A stretch of 64,000 nt of DNA from positions 62,001 through 126,000 of the forward strand of contig NZ_FNPF01000002.1 in NCBI RefSeq assembly GCF_900107235.1, written 5' to 3'. Of the stretch, positions 1-9,378 are shown piece by piece. The notes beneath the pieces are model-generated. The model ran no database searches. It worked only from the letters and a program-made list of their open reading frames with translations, and was not told where the DNA came from. Each line of letters opens with the position of its first letter. The stretch's first letter is position 1. Both the position numbers and the translations under genes were made by a program. The stretch comes from Citreimonas salinaria. GTDB lineage: Bacteria > Pseudomonadota > Alphaproteobacteria > Rhodobacterales > Rhodobacteraceae.

Positions 1-1
1 C

Positions 2-265
2 GACACGCACGAGTTGAAGGCGTGGAAGGTCATCGACGACGCGGGCCTGCGCGGTGCCACGCGCGGCGCGGCGCAGATGAGCCCCAAGCACCCGAACTTC
101 CTGGTGAACATGGGTGGCGCGAGCGCCGCCGACTTGGAAGGACTGGGCGAGGAGGTGCGAAAAAAGGTTTTCCAGCACAGCGGATTGACGCTAGAGTGGG
201 AAGTGATCCGCATCGGTGATCCCGGTCCGGAGACACCAAATACAAACGGCGCGGCGAAGGCGTAA
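2..265 (+). CDS. murB: UDP-N-acetylenolpyruvoylglucosamine reductase, C-terminal part
   Basis: This is the 3' end of murB, cut by the left edge; the frame is open back to base 2. MurB is a flavoenzyme that reduces UDP-GlcNAc-enolpyruvate to UDP-MurNAc in the cytoplasm, an early peptidoglycan step. The visible tail has the family's C-terminal pattern: [10 protein letters not shown] followed by [15 protein letters not shown], then LEWEVIRIG, whose glutamate matches the catalytic acid at the end of MurB proteins. About 88 codons are visible. It is followed by ddl and ftsQAZ, the usual alphaproteobacterial order, which supports the call. The tail after RIGDPG is short and not conserved. Confidence 0.9.
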   Translation, partial: DTHELKAWKVIDDAGLRGATRGAAQMSPKHPNFLVNMGGASAADLEGLGEEVRKKVFQHSGLTLEWEVIRIGDPGPETPNTNGAAKA

Positions 266-420
266 ACGCACAACCACGCGCTGAACGATAAAAACAGGCC
301 GCAACGAGCAGGTTGCACCGAACAAGACAAGGCGGACATGATTCGCCGATAATGACGGGGCGTAGACCCCGCTAACCGTGGCTGTCCCTGCAGGATGGCC
401 CGAGGCAAAAAGGCGTGGGC

Positions 421-1353
421 ATGTCGGGCAGGACATCCCTCAAGGTGGCGGTTCTCAAGGGCGGGCCCTCGGCCGAGCGCGAGGTGTCGCTGTCGTCGGG
501 GCGCGAATGCGCCAAGGCGCTGCGCGAGGCCGGCCATGACGTGACCGAGATCGACGCGGGCCCGGACCTAGCCGCGCGGCTGGCCGAGCTGCGCCCCGAC
601 GTGGCGTTCAACGCGCTGCACGGCCGGCGGGGCGAGGATGGCGTGGTCCAGGGTCTGCTGGAATGGCTGCGCATCCCCTACACGCATTCGGGCGTGCTCG
701 CCTCGGCGCTGGCGATGGACAAGGCGCGCACCAAGGACATCTACCGCGCCGCCGGCCTGCCGGTGGTCGATCACGTGATCGCCGCGCGCGACGCGGTGCG
801 CGAGGGCCACGTGATGGACCCGCCCTACGTGGTGAAGCCCAACAACGAAGGTTCGTCCGTCGGCGTCTACCTGGTGCGCGAGGCGTCCGACGGGCCGCCC
901 GCGCTGGCCGACACGATGCCCGACACCGTCATGGTCGAGGCCTTCGTGCCCGGCCGCGAGCTGACGACCACGGTGATGGGCGCCTCGGACGGCCAGCCCG
1001 CACGCGCGCTGGGGGTCACGGACATCCTGACCGACGGCTGGTACGATTACGACGCCAAGTATGCCGAGGGCGGCTCGCGCCATGTCTGTCCGGCCGAGAT
1101 TCCCGCCGACATCGCCGCCCTGTGCGAGGCGCATGCCATCGCCGCCCACGAAGCCCTGGGCTGCCGCGGCGTGACGCGCACCGATTTCCGCTGGGACGAG
1201 ACGCGCGGGCGCGAGGGCCTGGTGCTGCTGGAGACGAACACCCAGCCGGGGATGACTCCGACCTCGCTGTCGCCGGAACAGGCGCGGCACGCCGGGCTGT
1301 CGTTTTCCGCGTTCTGCGACTGGATGGTGAGGGACGCGTCATGCGATCGCTGA
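421..1353 (+). CDS. ddl: D-alanine--D-alanine ligase
   Basis: Cytoplasmic ATP-grasp enzyme that makes the D-Ala-D-Ala dipeptide for the peptidoglycan stem peptide. Visible motifs: an N-terminal GGPSAEREVSLSSG loop, the ATP-binding stretch YVVKPNNEGSSVGV, the omega-loop region YDAKYAEGGSRH and the metal-binding end LLETNTQPGMTPTS. The length of 310 residues is normal. I start at the ATG at 421; a GTG at 415 in the same frame would add two residues. The 3' end overlaps ftsQ by 13 bases, so translation of the two is probably coupled. The 155 bases upstream hold no gene that I can see. Confidence 0.95.
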   Translation: MSGRTSLKVAVLKGGPSAEREVSLSSGRECAKALREAGHDVTEIDAGPDLAARLAELRPDVAFNALHGRRGEDGVVQGLLEWLRIPYTHSGVLASALAMDKARTKDIYRAAGLPVVDHVIAARDAVREGHVMDPPYVVKPNNEGSSVGVYLVREASDGPPALADTMPDTVMVEAFVPGRELTTTVMGASDGQPARALGVTDILTDGWYDYDAKYAEGGSRHVCPAEIPADIAALCEAHAIAAHEALGCRGVTRTDFRWDETRGREGLVLLETNTQPGMTPTSLSPEQARHAGLSFSAFCDWMVRDASCDR

Positions 1354-2222
1354 GGCGCGACCGGTTCGACCCGGCGCCGACGGTGTGGCGCTACCGGCTG
1401 GAACGGCTGATGCTGACGCCGCTGTTCCGGGTCACGCTGCGGGTGGGGCTGCCCTTCGCGCTGGTCTTCAGCGCGGCCAGCCTGTGGGTCTCGGTCCCCG
1501 AGAACCGCGCGGCCGTCTCGCTGATGGTGGCCGACCTGCGCGCCCAGATCGAAAGCCGGCCGGAATTGCAGGTCAAGCTGATGGCGATCGACGGCGCCAC
1601 CGATGCCGTGGCCGAGGAGATCCGCGCCACGCTGTCGCTGGACCTGCCGGTCAGTTCGCTCGAGATGGACATGGCGCGCCTGCACGCGATGGTCGAGGCG
1701 ATGGACCCTGTCCAGAAGGCCGAGCTGCGCATCCGCCAGGGCGGCGTGCTGCAGGTCGACATCGTCGAGCGGGTGCCGGCGATCCTGTGGCGCAGCGAGG
1801 ACAAGCTGGAGCTGCTGGACGTGGGCGGCGCGCGCGTCGGCCCCGCCGGGCCGCGCCATCTTTATCCCGACCTTCCGGTGATCGCGGGCGAGGGCGCCAA
1901 GGCGCACGTCGCCGAGGCGCTGGATCTGTACGCCACGATCGGCCCGCTCAAGCCGCGCCTGCGCGGGTTCGAGCGGATGGGCGACCGGCGCTGGGACGTG
2001 GTGCTGGATCGCGGGCAGCGCATCCTGCTGCCGGACAGCGGCGCGCAGCGCGCGCTGGAACGCGCCATCGCCATGGACCAGGCCGAGCGCGTTCTCGCGC
2101 AGGAGGTCGTCGCCATCGACCTGCGGCTGGGCCGCCGCCCGACGCTGCGGCTGACGCCGCCGGCGGCGCTGACGCTGTGGCAGGTGAAACAAGAACAAGC
2201 CGAAAAAGGGGCACAGGAATGA
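1341..2222 (+). CDS. ftsQ: Cell division protein FtsQ
   Basis: Bitopic divisome protein of the FtsQ/DivIB family, which links the cytoplasmic ring to the septal synthase through FtsB and FtsL. It has 293 residues: a basic cytoplasmic N-terminus, one membrane helix at about residues 30-50 (a VGLPFALVFSAASLWV stretch), then a periplasmic part with a POTRA-like start and the beta region ERVPAILW. The ATG at 1341 lies inside the end of ddl. The stop overlaps the ftsA start in an ATGA at 2219-2222. The position between ddl and ftsA fixes the identity, because FtsQ sequence itself is poorly conserved. Confidence 0.93.
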   Translation: MRSLRRDRFDPAPTVWRYRLERLMLTPLFRVTLRVGLPFALVFSAASLWVSVPENRAAVSLMVADLRAQIESRPELQVKLMAIDGATDAVAEEIRATLSLDLPVSSLEMDMARLHAMVEAMDPVQKAELRIRQGGVLQVDIVERVPAILWRSEDKLELLDVGGARVGPAGPRHLYPDLPVIAGEGAKAHVAEALDLYATIGPLKPRLRGFERMGDRRWDVVLDRGQRILLPDSGAQRALERAIAMDQAERVLAQEVVAIDLRLGRRPTLRLTPPAALTLWQVKQEQAEKGAQE

Positions 2223-3550
2223 TCGAGCTCTACGAATCCCAGCGCGCCATGCGCAACATGCGGCGCGCGGCGATGCAGCGGGGGGTGGTGGCGATCCTCG
2301 ACGTGGGCTCTTCCAAGATCGCGTGCCTGGTGCTGCGCTTCGACGGGTCGGAACCGATCAGCGACGACGGGATCGGCTCGCTGGCGGGGCAGAGCGGCTT
2401 CCGGGTGATCGGGGCGGCAACCACGCGGTCGCGCGGGGTGCGCTTCGGCGAGATCAGGACCATGGCCGAGACCGAGCGCGCGATCCGCACCGCGGTGCAG
2501 GCGGCGCAGAAGATGGCCGGCATCCGGGTCGATCACGTGATCGCCTGCTTCTCGGGCGCCGAGCCGCGCAGCTACGGACTGGCGGGCGAGGTCGACGTGG
2601 CGGCATCGACGGTGGACGAGCAGGACGTGGCGCGCGTGCTGTCGGCCTGCGACATGCCCGATTTCGGGCACGGCCGCGAGGTGCTGCACGCCCAGCCGGT
2701 GAACTTCGCACTGGACCACCGCAGCGGGCTTTCCGACCCGCGCGGGCAGATCGGCAACCGCCTCAGCTGCGACATGCACATGCTGACGGTCGAGGCGCAG
2801 ACGATCCAGAACCTCGCGCATTGCGTCAAGCGCTGCGACCTGGAACTGGCCGGCGTCGCCTCGTCGGCTTACGCCTCCGGCATCTCGGCGCTGGTCGAGG
2901 ACGAGCAGGAGCTGGGCTCGGCCTGCATCGACATGGGCGGCGGGGCCACGGGCGTGTCGATCTTCATCAAGAAGCACATGATCTACGCCGATAGCGTGCG
3001 CATGGGCGGCGACCACGTGACCAGCGACATTTCCATGGGCCTGCAGGTGCCGATGGCCACCGCCGAGCGGATCAAGACATTCTACGGCGGCGTCGTCGCC
3101 ACCGGCATGGACGACCGCGAGATGATCGAGACCGGCGGCGAGACCGGCGACTGGGAGCACGACCGCCGCACCGTGAGCCGGACCGAGCTGATCGGCATCA
3201 TGCGCCCGCGGGTCGAGGAGATCCTCGAGGAGGTCCGCTCGCGCCTCGATGCGGCGGATTTCGACCACCTGCCGGCGCGCCAGATCGTGCTGACGGGCGG
3301 GGCAAGCCAGATCCCCGGCCTCGACGGGCTGGCGGCCAAGATCCTGGGCCAGCAGGTGCGCCTGGGCCGGCCGCTGCGGGTGCACGGGTTGCCGCAGGCC
3401 GCCACCGGGCCCGGTTTCGCCAGCGCCGTGGGTCTGTGCCTGTTCGCGGCGCATCCGCAGGACGAATGGTGGGACTTCGAATTGCCCGCCGACCGCTACC
3501 CCGCGCGGTCGCTGCGCCGGGCGGTGAAGTGGTTCCGCGAGAACTGGTGA
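2219..3550 (+). CDS. ftsA: Cell division protein FtsA
   Basis: Actin-fold ATPase that tethers FtsZ filaments to the inner membrane. It has 443 residues, with phosphate-1 motif ILDVGSSKIACLV near residue 26, phosphate-2 motif CIDMGGGATGVSIF in the middle and the adenosine motif VLTGGASQIPGL near the C-terminus. It ends in a basic, aromatic amphipathic helix (RSLRRAVKWFRENW), the usual membrane-targeting sequence. It starts in the ATGA overlap with ftsQ. A 177-base gap separates it from ftsZ, so ftsZ may also have its own promoter. Confidence 0.96.
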   Translation: MIELYESQRAMRNMRRAAMQRGVVAILDVGSSKIACLVLRFDGSEPISDDGIGSLAGQSGFRVIGAATTRSRGVRFGEIRTMAETERAIRTAVQAAQKMAGIRVDHVIACFSGAEPRSYGLAGEVDVAASTVDEQDVARVLSACDMPDFGHGREVLHAQPVNFALDHRSGLSDPRGQIGNRLSCDMHMLTVEAQTIQNLAHCVKRCDLELAGVASSAYASGISALVEDEQELGSACIDMGGGATGVSIFIKKHMIYADSVRMGGDHVTSDISMGLQVPMATAERIKTFYGGVVATGMDDREMIETGGETGDWEHDRRTVSRTELIGIMRPRVEEILEEVRSRLDAADFDHLPARQIVLTGGASQIPGLDGLAAKILGQQVRLGRPLRVHGLPQAATGPGFASAVGLCLFAAHPQDEWWDFELPADRYPARSLRRAVKWFRENW

Positions 3551-3727
3551 CCGCAAGATGTACACAACTCGGCAAAAGAACGCGTATTCGGGCCACTTTT
3601 CGGCCAGATTTGGTATAAGTTTTGTGTTTTTTGAGTGACTATCGGCGCTTCGGGCTGTAAGGATGGCCCTTAAAGGCAAAGGGATCGGCCGAACCAAGGG
3701 CCGGCCAAGACACAGGCGGACGGATCC
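3551..3727 (+). promoter_or_regulatory. ftsA-ftsZ intergenic region, probable ftsZ promoter
   Basis: This 177-base gap contains an AT-rich patch (about 3596-3640) with a TATAAG sequence, which stands out in the GC-rich surroundings. I could not assign a convincing -35/-10 pair with 17-base spacing, nor a full CtrA box. That it is an ftsZ promoter is inferred from position and composition. Confidence 0.35.
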
Positions 3728-5449
3728 ATGACACTGAACCTTTCCATGCCCGGCAACGAAGAGCTCAAGCCACGGATCACCGTGTTCGGCGTGGGCGGAG
3801 CGGGTGGCAACGCCGTCGACAACATGATCGAGAAGCTTCTCGACGGCGTCGATTTCGTGGTGGCCAACACCGACGCGCAGGCGCTGAGCAACAGCCAGAG
3901 CCAGTCGCGCATCCAGCTTGGCGTCAAGGTGACCGAGGGGCTGGGCGCGGGCGCGCGTCCCACCGTCGGCGCCGCGGCGGCCGAGGAAAGCATCGAGCAG
4001 ATCGTCGATCACCTGGCCGGCGCGCACATGTGCTTCATCACCGCCGGCATGGGCGGTGGCACCGGCACGGGGGCGGCCCCGATCATCGCGCAGGCCGCGC
4101 GCGAGCTGGGCGTGCTGACCGTGGGCGTGGTGACCAAGCCCTTCCAGTTCGAGGGCGCCAAGCGCATGAAGCAGGCCGAGGCCGGCATCGAGGCGCTGCA
4201 GAAGGTGGTCGACACGCTGATCATCATCCCCAACCAGAACCTGTTCCGGCTGGCGAACGAGCGCACCACCTTCACCGAGGCGTTCAGCATGGCCGACGAC
4301 GTGCTGTACCAGGGCGTCAAGGGCGTGACCGACCTGATGGTCCGTCCGGGCCTGATCAACCTCGACTTCGCCGACGTGCGCGCGGTGATGGACGAGATGG
4401 GCAAGGCGATGATGGGCACCGGCGAGGCCGAGGGCGAAGAGCGCGCGGTTCAGGCCGCCGAGAAGGCCATCGCCAACCCGCTGCTGGACGAGATCAGCCT
4501 ACGCGGCGCCAAGGGCGTTCTCATCAACATCACCGGCGGCAGCGATCTGACGCTGTTCGAGCTGGACGAGGCGGCCAACCGCATCCGCGACGAGGTCGAT
4601 CCCGACGCCAACATCATCGTGGGCAGCACGCTCGACGACAGCATGCAGGGCATGATGCGCGTCTCGGTCGTGGCCACGGGCATCGACGCGTCGGAAGACG
4701 TGGGCGAGACCCCGGTGCCGCGCCGCCGCATGGCGCAGCCGCTGCCCGGCGCGACGGTGGAGGAGCAACCCGCCCCCGCAGCGGCGGCCGAGCCCGCCCC
4801 CGCCTACAAGCCCGCCGCCCGCTTCGAGGACGAGGAGCCGTCGCTGTTCGAGGGCTTCGAGCCCGAGGCCGCCAGCGCGCAGCCCGATTTCGACTCCTTC
4901 GGCGAGGAAACCCACGCCGGCCACGCCTCGGACGAGGACGCGCTGCCCGAGCCGGTCTACCAGCCGCGCCGCCAGTCCGCCCCCGCGCCCGCGATGGAGC
5001 CCGAGCCCGAGAACTTCGTGGCGCCCCGCGCCGCCGCGCCCGGAACGCCGTCGCCCGAGACGATGGCGCGCCTGCGCGAAGCGACCCAGCGCGGCCGTCC
5101 CGAGGCCTCGCCGCGCCCCGATGCGGCGCGCCCGCAGCCCGTGCGCCGCATCGGGGCGCATCAGACCGAACAGCCCGAGCCCGCCGAGCGCGGTTCGCGC
5201 TTCAGCGTCAACTCGCTGATCGGCCGGATGACCGGGCACGGCAACGGTCAGGGTCACGCGCAGCACGGCCATGCTCAGCAGCACGGCCACGGCCACGGCG
5301 ACGTCCCGCCGCAGCCGGCGCGCCGCAGCCAGCCGCCGGTCCAGGCCCAGCGGCCGGCCGCAGCACCCGCCCCGGCGCCCCGGCAGGAACACGATCCCGA
5401 GCAGGAAAAGATCGACATCCCGGCCTTCCTGCGACGCCAGGCCAACTGA
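3728..5449 (+). CDS. ftsZ: Cell division protein FtsZ with long, His-rich linker
   Basis: Tubulin-like GTPase that polymerises into the Z ring. Residues 1 to about 320 form the GTPase core: [10 protein letters not shown], the tubulin signature [10 protein letters not shown] near 110 and the T7 loop [11 protein letters not shown] near 211. It has 573 residues, much longer than E. coli FtsZ. The extra length is a disordered linker rich in Pro, Ala and Glu, which is normal in alphaproteobacteria. Just before the end is a Gly/His-rich stretch (about residues 502-523) with seven histidines. The protein ends in the conserved interaction peptide [11 protein letters not shown], the presumed FtsA contact. 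A strong terminator follows. Confidence 0.97.
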   Translation: MTLNLSMPGNEELKPRITVFGVGGAGGNAVDNMIEKLLDGVDFVVANTDAQALSNSQSQSRIQLGVKVTEGLGAGARPTVGAAAAEESIEQIVDHLAGAHMCFITAGMGGGTGTGAAPIIAQAARELGVLTVGVVTKPFQFEGAKRMKQAEAGIEALQKVVDTLIIIPNQNLFRLANERTTFTEAFSMADDVLYQGVKGVTDLMVRPGLINLDFADVRAVMDEMGKAMMGTGEAEGEERAVQAAEKAIANPLLDEISLRGAKGVLINITGGSDLTLFELDEAANRIRDEVDPDANIIVGSTLDDSMQGMMRVSVVATGIDASEDVGETPVPRRRMAQPLPGATVEEQPAPAAAAEPAPAYKPAARFEDEEPSLFEGFEPEAASAQPDFDSFGEETHAGHASDEDALPEPVYQPRRQSAPAPAMEPEPENFVAPRAAAPGTPSPETMARLREATQRGRPEASPRPDAARPQPVRRIGAHQTEQPEPAERGSRFSVNSLIGRMTGHGNGQGHAQHGHAQQHGHGHGDVPPQPARRSQPPVQAQRPAAAPAPAPRQEHDPEQEKIDIPAFLRRQAN

Positions 5450-5472
5450 CCCGGCTCACGCTTGATGGATCG

Positions 5473-5505
5473 GCGCCCTTCTTCGGAAGGGCGCATTTTT
5501 CTTTG
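5473..5505 (+). terminator. Rho-independent terminator after ftsZ
   Basis: A perfect 9-bp stem (5473-5481 with 5486-5494) closes a TTCG tetraloop and is followed by an A then a T-rich run. It lies 23 bases after the ftsZ stop and separates the division cluster from lpxC. Confidence 0.9.
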
Positions 5506-5699
5506 TTTTCAGGGGCTTGCGCGCCGGAGGACGGGGATCGGCAGGGCGGCGCCCATCGCCGCGTCGGGATGTTTCACTTGGTTGCAATGTTTGATTTGAG
5601 CCCCGGCCGCCGCTTCCGTATCTCCGGCACAGGTCATGCTAGGGATCGCGCCGACAGTGCGCGCCGGCGTGTTCCGGGGGAAGAAACCGAGGACAGACG

Positions 5700-6623
5700 A
5701 TGCAGACGACGATCCGATCCGCCGCGACCTTCACGGGCACGGGCCTCCATTCGGGGCGGCCCGCATCGGTCGTGCTGCGTGCGGCCCCCGCCGGCCACGG
5801 AATCGTCTTCCGCCGCACCGACATCGCGCTGGGCGACACGCGGGTTCCGGCGTGCTGGGACTTGGTGGACCAGTCGCCGCTGTGCACGCGCATCGTCAAC
5901 CGCGCCGGCGTCTCGGTCTCGACGATCGAGCACCTGATGGCCGCGCTGGCCGGCTGCGGCGTCCACAACGCCCTCGTCGAGATCGACGGCCCCGAGGTCC
6001 CCATCCTCGACGGGTCGAGCGCGCCCTTCGTGCGCGGCATCCTGGCGAGCGGCGTCCGTCGCCTCGCGCAGCCGATCGACGTGATCGAGATCCTGTCCCC
6101 GGTGACGGTCGAGACCGCGTCGGGCTGGGCGCGGCTGTCGCCGTCCGAGGGCATGACCATGGCCTTCCACATCGATTTCGCCGACGTGGCGATCGGCCGG
6201 CAGACCCGCCGGATCGACCTCGCCAACGGGGCCTTCGTGCGCGAGCTGTGCGACAGCCGCACCTTCTGCCGCCGCGCCGAGGTCGAGGCGATGCAGGCCA
6301 ATGGCCTGGCGCTCGGCGGCATCGCGGGAGAGAACGCGGTGGTCTTCGACGGCGCGCAGGTGGAAAGCGGCGCGGGCCTGCGCCACGCGGACGAGCCGGT
6401 GCGCCACAAGATGCTGGACGCGCTGGGCGACCTGTCGCTGGCCGGCGCGCCGATCCTGGGGCATTACGACGGCCACAAGGCCGGCCACGCGATGACCAAC
6501 GCGCTGCTGCGCCGGCTGTTCGACACGCCGCGTGCCTGGCGGATGCGTCCCTGCGACGCGGCGACCGCGGCCCGGCTGCCCGGCGCGGGCGTCGGTCAGG
6601 ACGCGATCCCCGCCGTCGCCTGA
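5700..6623 (+). CDS. lpxC: UDP-3-O-acyl-N-acetylglucosamine deacetylase
   Basis: Zinc hydrolase that carries out the committed step of lipid A synthesis in the cytoplasm. It has 307 residues, the normal length. The zinc and catalytic motifs are readable: IEHLMAALAGCGVHN, the acid in PEVPILDGSS, VRHKMLDALGDL and HYDGHKAGHAMTN near the C-terminus. It follows ftsZ, as in most proteobacteria. The 250-base gap upstream begins with the ftsZ terminator, so lpxC needs its own promoter; I found none that I would defend. Confidence 0.96.
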   Translation: MQTTIRSAATFTGTGLHSGRPASVVLRAAPAGHGIVFRRTDIALGDTRVPACWDLVDQSPLCTRIVNRAGVSVSTIEHLMAALAGCGVHNALVEIDGPEVPILDGSSAPFVRGILASGVRRLAQPIDVIEILSPVTVETASGWARLSPSEGMTMAFHIDFADVAIGRQTRRIDLANGAFVRELCDSRTFCRRAEVEAMQANGLALGGIAGENAVVFDGAQVESGAGLRHADEPVRHKMLDALGDLSLAGAPILGHYDGHKAGHAMTNALLRRLFDTPRAWRMRPCDAATAARLPGAGVGQDAIPAVA

Positions 6624-6732
6624 GGCGCGCGGCGAAATCCCTCCAAAGGCGTTTTGCACCGGATTTTTCTGTGCTAGAGCCAGAGCCGAGGGCCGCCTTG
6701 CGGCCGGCAGGGTAACAGCGGGACGGACAGGC

Positions 6733-7587
6733 ATGGCAGCGGGCAGATCGCGCAGCACGTGGATCGTGGCAGCCCTTGCGACGCTCGCCGTCGCGGGGTG
6801 CGACGAACTTCAGGATCGTGAGACCGGGCCCGGTGGCGCGCCGCTCGAGACCTTCACCGCGCAACAGATCTTCGAGCGCGGCGAGTACGAGCTTGCGCAG
6901 AAGGACGAGGAGGACGCCGCGTTCTACTTCTCGGAAGTCGAGCGGCTTTACCCGTATTCCGAACTGGCCAAGCGCGCGCTGATCATGCAGGCCTATGCCC
7001 ATCACGAGGACCGCGCCTACGAGGAAAGCCGTTCGGCCGCGCAGCGCTACATCGATTTCTATCCCGCCGATGACGACGCCGCCTATGCGCAGTACCTGCT
7101 GGCGCTCAGCTACTACGACCAGATCGAGGAGGTGGGCCGCGACCAGGGGCTGACCTTCCAGGCGCTGCAATCGCTGCGCGCGGTGATCGAGCGCTATCCC
7201 GACAGCGAATACGCACGCTCGGCGATGCTGAAATTCGACCTCGCCTTCGACCACCTGGCGGGCAAGGAGATGGAGGTCGGGCGCTACTACCTCAAGGGCA
7301 AGCACTACGGCGCGGCGATCAACCGCTTCCGCACCGTGGTCGAGGATTTCCAGACCACCACCCACACCCCCGAGGCGCTGCACCGGCTGGTGGAAGGCTA
7401 CCTGTCGCTGGGCCTCGTCGAAGAGGCGCAGACGGCTGGTGCGATCCTCGGCTACAACTACCAGTCGAGCGAGTGGTACGAGGCCAGCTATGCCCTGTTG
7501 ACGGGGCAGGGGCTCGAGCCGCGGGTTTTCGAAGGCTCGTGGCTGGGCGCGATCTACCGGCAGACGATCCGGGGCGAATGGCTGTGA
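6733..7587 (+). CDS. bamD: Outer membrane assembly lipoprotein BamD
   Basis: BamD is the essential TPR lipoprotein of the BAM complex that inserts beta-barrel proteins into the outer membrane. The 284-residue product starts with a signal peptide ending in the lipobox LAVAGC (Cys23). TPR-type helices follow: FERGEYELAQKDEEDAAFYF, then PYSELAKRALIMQAYA and the second repeat around YIDFYPADDDAAYAQYLLALSYY. I chose the ATG at 6733 because the signal peptide begins there; the open frame reaches back to 6532 inside lpxC. A bamB is also present in this window (36869-38194). Confidence 0.93.
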   Translation: MAAGRSRSTWIVAALATLAVAGCDELQDRETGPGGAPLETFTAQQIFERGEYELAQKDEEDAAFYFSEVERLYPYSELAKRALIMQAYAHHEDRAYEESRSAAQRYIDFYPADDDAAYAQYLLALSYYDQIEEVGRDQGLTFQALQSLRAVIERYPDSEYARSAMLKFDLAFDHLAGKEMEVGRYYLKGKHYGAAINRFRTVVEDFQTTTHTPEALHRLVEGYLSLGLVEEAQTAGAILGYNYQSSEWYEASYALLTGQGLEPRVFEGSWLGAIYRQTIRGEWL

Positions 7588-7653
7588 GGCGCGGGATCGT
7601 GCATTGCGTGAACCTTGGGCGGCGGGGCCTGGCGGCCCGGCCGGCATCGGGAC

Positions 7654-9306
7654 ATGCTGCGCGCGCTTGAAATCCGGGACATGCTGATCATTGACCGGCT
7701 GGAGCTTGCCTTCCGGCCCGGTCTCAACGTGCTGACCGGCGAGACGGGCGCGGGCAAGTCGATCCTGCTCGACTCCCTGGGCTTCGTGCTGGGCTGGCGC
7801 GGTCGCGCCGACCTGGTGCGCCAGGGCGCCGATCAGGGCGAGGTGACGGCGGTCTTCGACCTTTCCCCCGGCCACGCCGCGCGCGCCGTGCTGGCGGATG
7901 CCGGCCTGCCCGAGGCCGACGAGCTGATCCTGCGCCGCGTCAACACCGCCGACGGACGCAAGACCGGCTGGGTCAACGACCGCCGCGCCTCGGGCGAGGT
8001 GCTGCGACGGCTGTCGGACACTTTGGTCGAATTGCACGGCCAGCACGACGACCGGGGCCTGCTGGACCCGCGCGGCCACCGCGCGATCCTCGACCTTTAC
8101 GGCGATCTCGACGACGCGCTGCGGGCTACCCGCGCGGCGTGGCGCGCGCGCTCGGATGCGCGGCGCGCGCTGGACGAGGCCGAGGCGCAACTGGCCGCCG
8201 TGCGCGAGGAAGAGGATTTCCTGCGCCACGCGGTGGCCGAGCTGGAAAAGCTCGCCCCCGAGGCCGGCGAGGAGGACGCGCTGGACGCCCGCCGCCGCGC
8301 CATGCAGGCCGCCGAGAAGATCCGCGAGGACATCGCCCGCGCCGGTCAGGCGCTTGGCCCCGACGGGGCCGAGGGCGCGATGGCAGACGCGCTACGCTGG
8401 CTGGACGGGGCCGCCGACCGCGCCGACGGCCGGCTGGACGAGCCCGTCGCGGCGCTGGCCCGCGCGATGTCGGAACTGGACGAGGCCGCGCGCGGCGTCG
8501 CCGATTGCCTCGACGCGCTGGAATTCGATCCCTCCGAGCTGGAGGACACCGAGGAGCGGCTGTTCGCGATCCGCGGGCTGGCGCGCAAGCACCACGTTCT
8601 GGCCGACGAGCTGCCCGAGCTGGCGACGACCCTGTCGGAACGCCTCGCCGCGCTCGACGCGGGCGAGGCGCGGCTGGGCGCGCTGCGCCGGGGCGTGAGC
8701 GAGGCGGACGCCGCCTACGACGCCGCGGCCGAAGCGCTGGGAGAGGCGCGCGCCGCCGCCGCGACGCGGCTGGACCGCGCCGTGTCGGCGGAACTGGCGC
8801 CGCTGAAGATGGACCGCGCGGTCTTCACCACGCGGCTGGAACCCGCCACGCCGGGCCCCGAGGGGCGCGAGAGCGTCACCTTCACGGTGGCGACCAACCC
8901 CGGCGCGCCGGCCGGGCCGCTGAACAAGATCGCGTCGGGGGGCGAGCTGTCGCGCTTCCTCCTAGCGCTGAAGGTGTGCCTGAGCCAGGAACGCGACGCC
9001 GGGGTTACGATGATCTTCGACGAGATCGACCGCGGCGTGGGTGGTGCGACCGCCGACGCGGTGGGGCGCCGGCTGCAGGCGCTGGCCGGCGACGGGCAGG
9101 TGCTGGTGGTCACGCATTCGCCGCAGGTGGCCGCGCTTGGGGCGCATCACTGGCGGGTCGAGAAGCGGGTCGACGGAGAGGTTACGACCTCGACCGTGGT
9201 GCCGCTGGGAACCCCCGACCGCGAGGGCGAGATCGCGCGCATGCTGTCGGGCGACACCGTCACCGACGAGGCCCGCGCCGCGGCGCGCAAGCTGCTGGCT
9301 GGGTAA
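7654..9306 (+). CDS. recN: DNA repair protein RecN
   Basis: SMC-like ATPase of double-strand break repair. The 550-residue protein has an N-terminal Walker A (GETGAGKS, about residue 29), a long Ala/Glu/Arg coiled-coil middle, then the ABC signature SGGELSRFLLALK and Walker B MIFDEIDRGVGG with the D-loop, ending in a histidine switch region VVTHSPQVAA. The start is the ATG at 7654, giving the conserved N-terminus MLRALEIRDMLIID; an upstream GTG at 7615 would add 13 unconserved residues. It follows bamD closely, as in many alphaproteobacteria. No LexA box was recognised upstream. Confidence 0.95.
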   Translation: MLRALEIRDMLIIDRLELAFRPGLNVLTGETGAGKSILLDSLGFVLGWRGRADLVRQGADQGEVTAVFDLSPGHAARAVLADAGLPEADELILRRVNTADGRKTGWVNDRRASGEVLRRLSDTLVELHGQHDDRGLLDPRGHRAILDLYGDLDDALRATRAAWRARSDARRALDEAEAQLAAVREEEDFLRHAVAELEKLAPEAGEEDALDARRRAMQAAEKIREDIARAGQALGPDGAEGAMADALRWLDGAADRADGRLDEPVAALARAMSELDEAARGVADCLDALEFDPSELEDTEERLFAIRGLARKHHVLADELPELATTLSERLAALDAGEARLGALRRGVSEADAAYDAAAEALGEARAAAATRLDRAVSAELAPLKMDRAVFTTRLEPATPGPEGRESVTFTVATNPGAPAGPLNKIASGGELSRFLLALKVCLSQERDAGVTMIFDEIDRGVGGATADAVGRRLQALAGDGQVLVVTHSPQVAALGAHHWRVEKRVDGEVTTSTVVPLGTPDREGEIARMLSGDTVTDEARAAARKLLAG

Positions 9307-9319
9307 ACCCTTCGGGCAG

Positions 9320-9360
9320 GTGCCGCGCCTCCGGCGGGTATGTTTCCGAACAGAAGAAGC
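9320..9360. repeat. Possible Rhodobacteraceae-type intergenic repeat
   Basis: Between the convergent recN and dehydrogenase genes sits GCGCCTCCGGCGGGTATGTT followed by CCGAACAGAAGAAG. It has a small CGCC-TCC-GGCG hairpin and a T-rich part. From memory, sequences of this shape recur at gene ends in Rhodobacteraceae genomes and may act as terminators. There is only one copy in this window, so its repeat status is not shown here. Confidence 0.4.
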
Positions 9361-9378
9361 GGGGCTGCGCGGGCGGCG

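Noticed and set aside
3596-3650. CtrA box or consensus promoter before ftsZ
   Set aside because: The patch is AT-rich with a TATAAG, but no TTAA-N7-TTAA and no -35 at the right distance, so only a general promoter region is listed.
1862-4027. Large open frame on the minus strand across ftsQ, ftsA and ftsZ
   Set aside because: It is the antisense shadow of three certain genes. High GC keeps opposite frames open; the translation is Arg/His-rich with no family motif.
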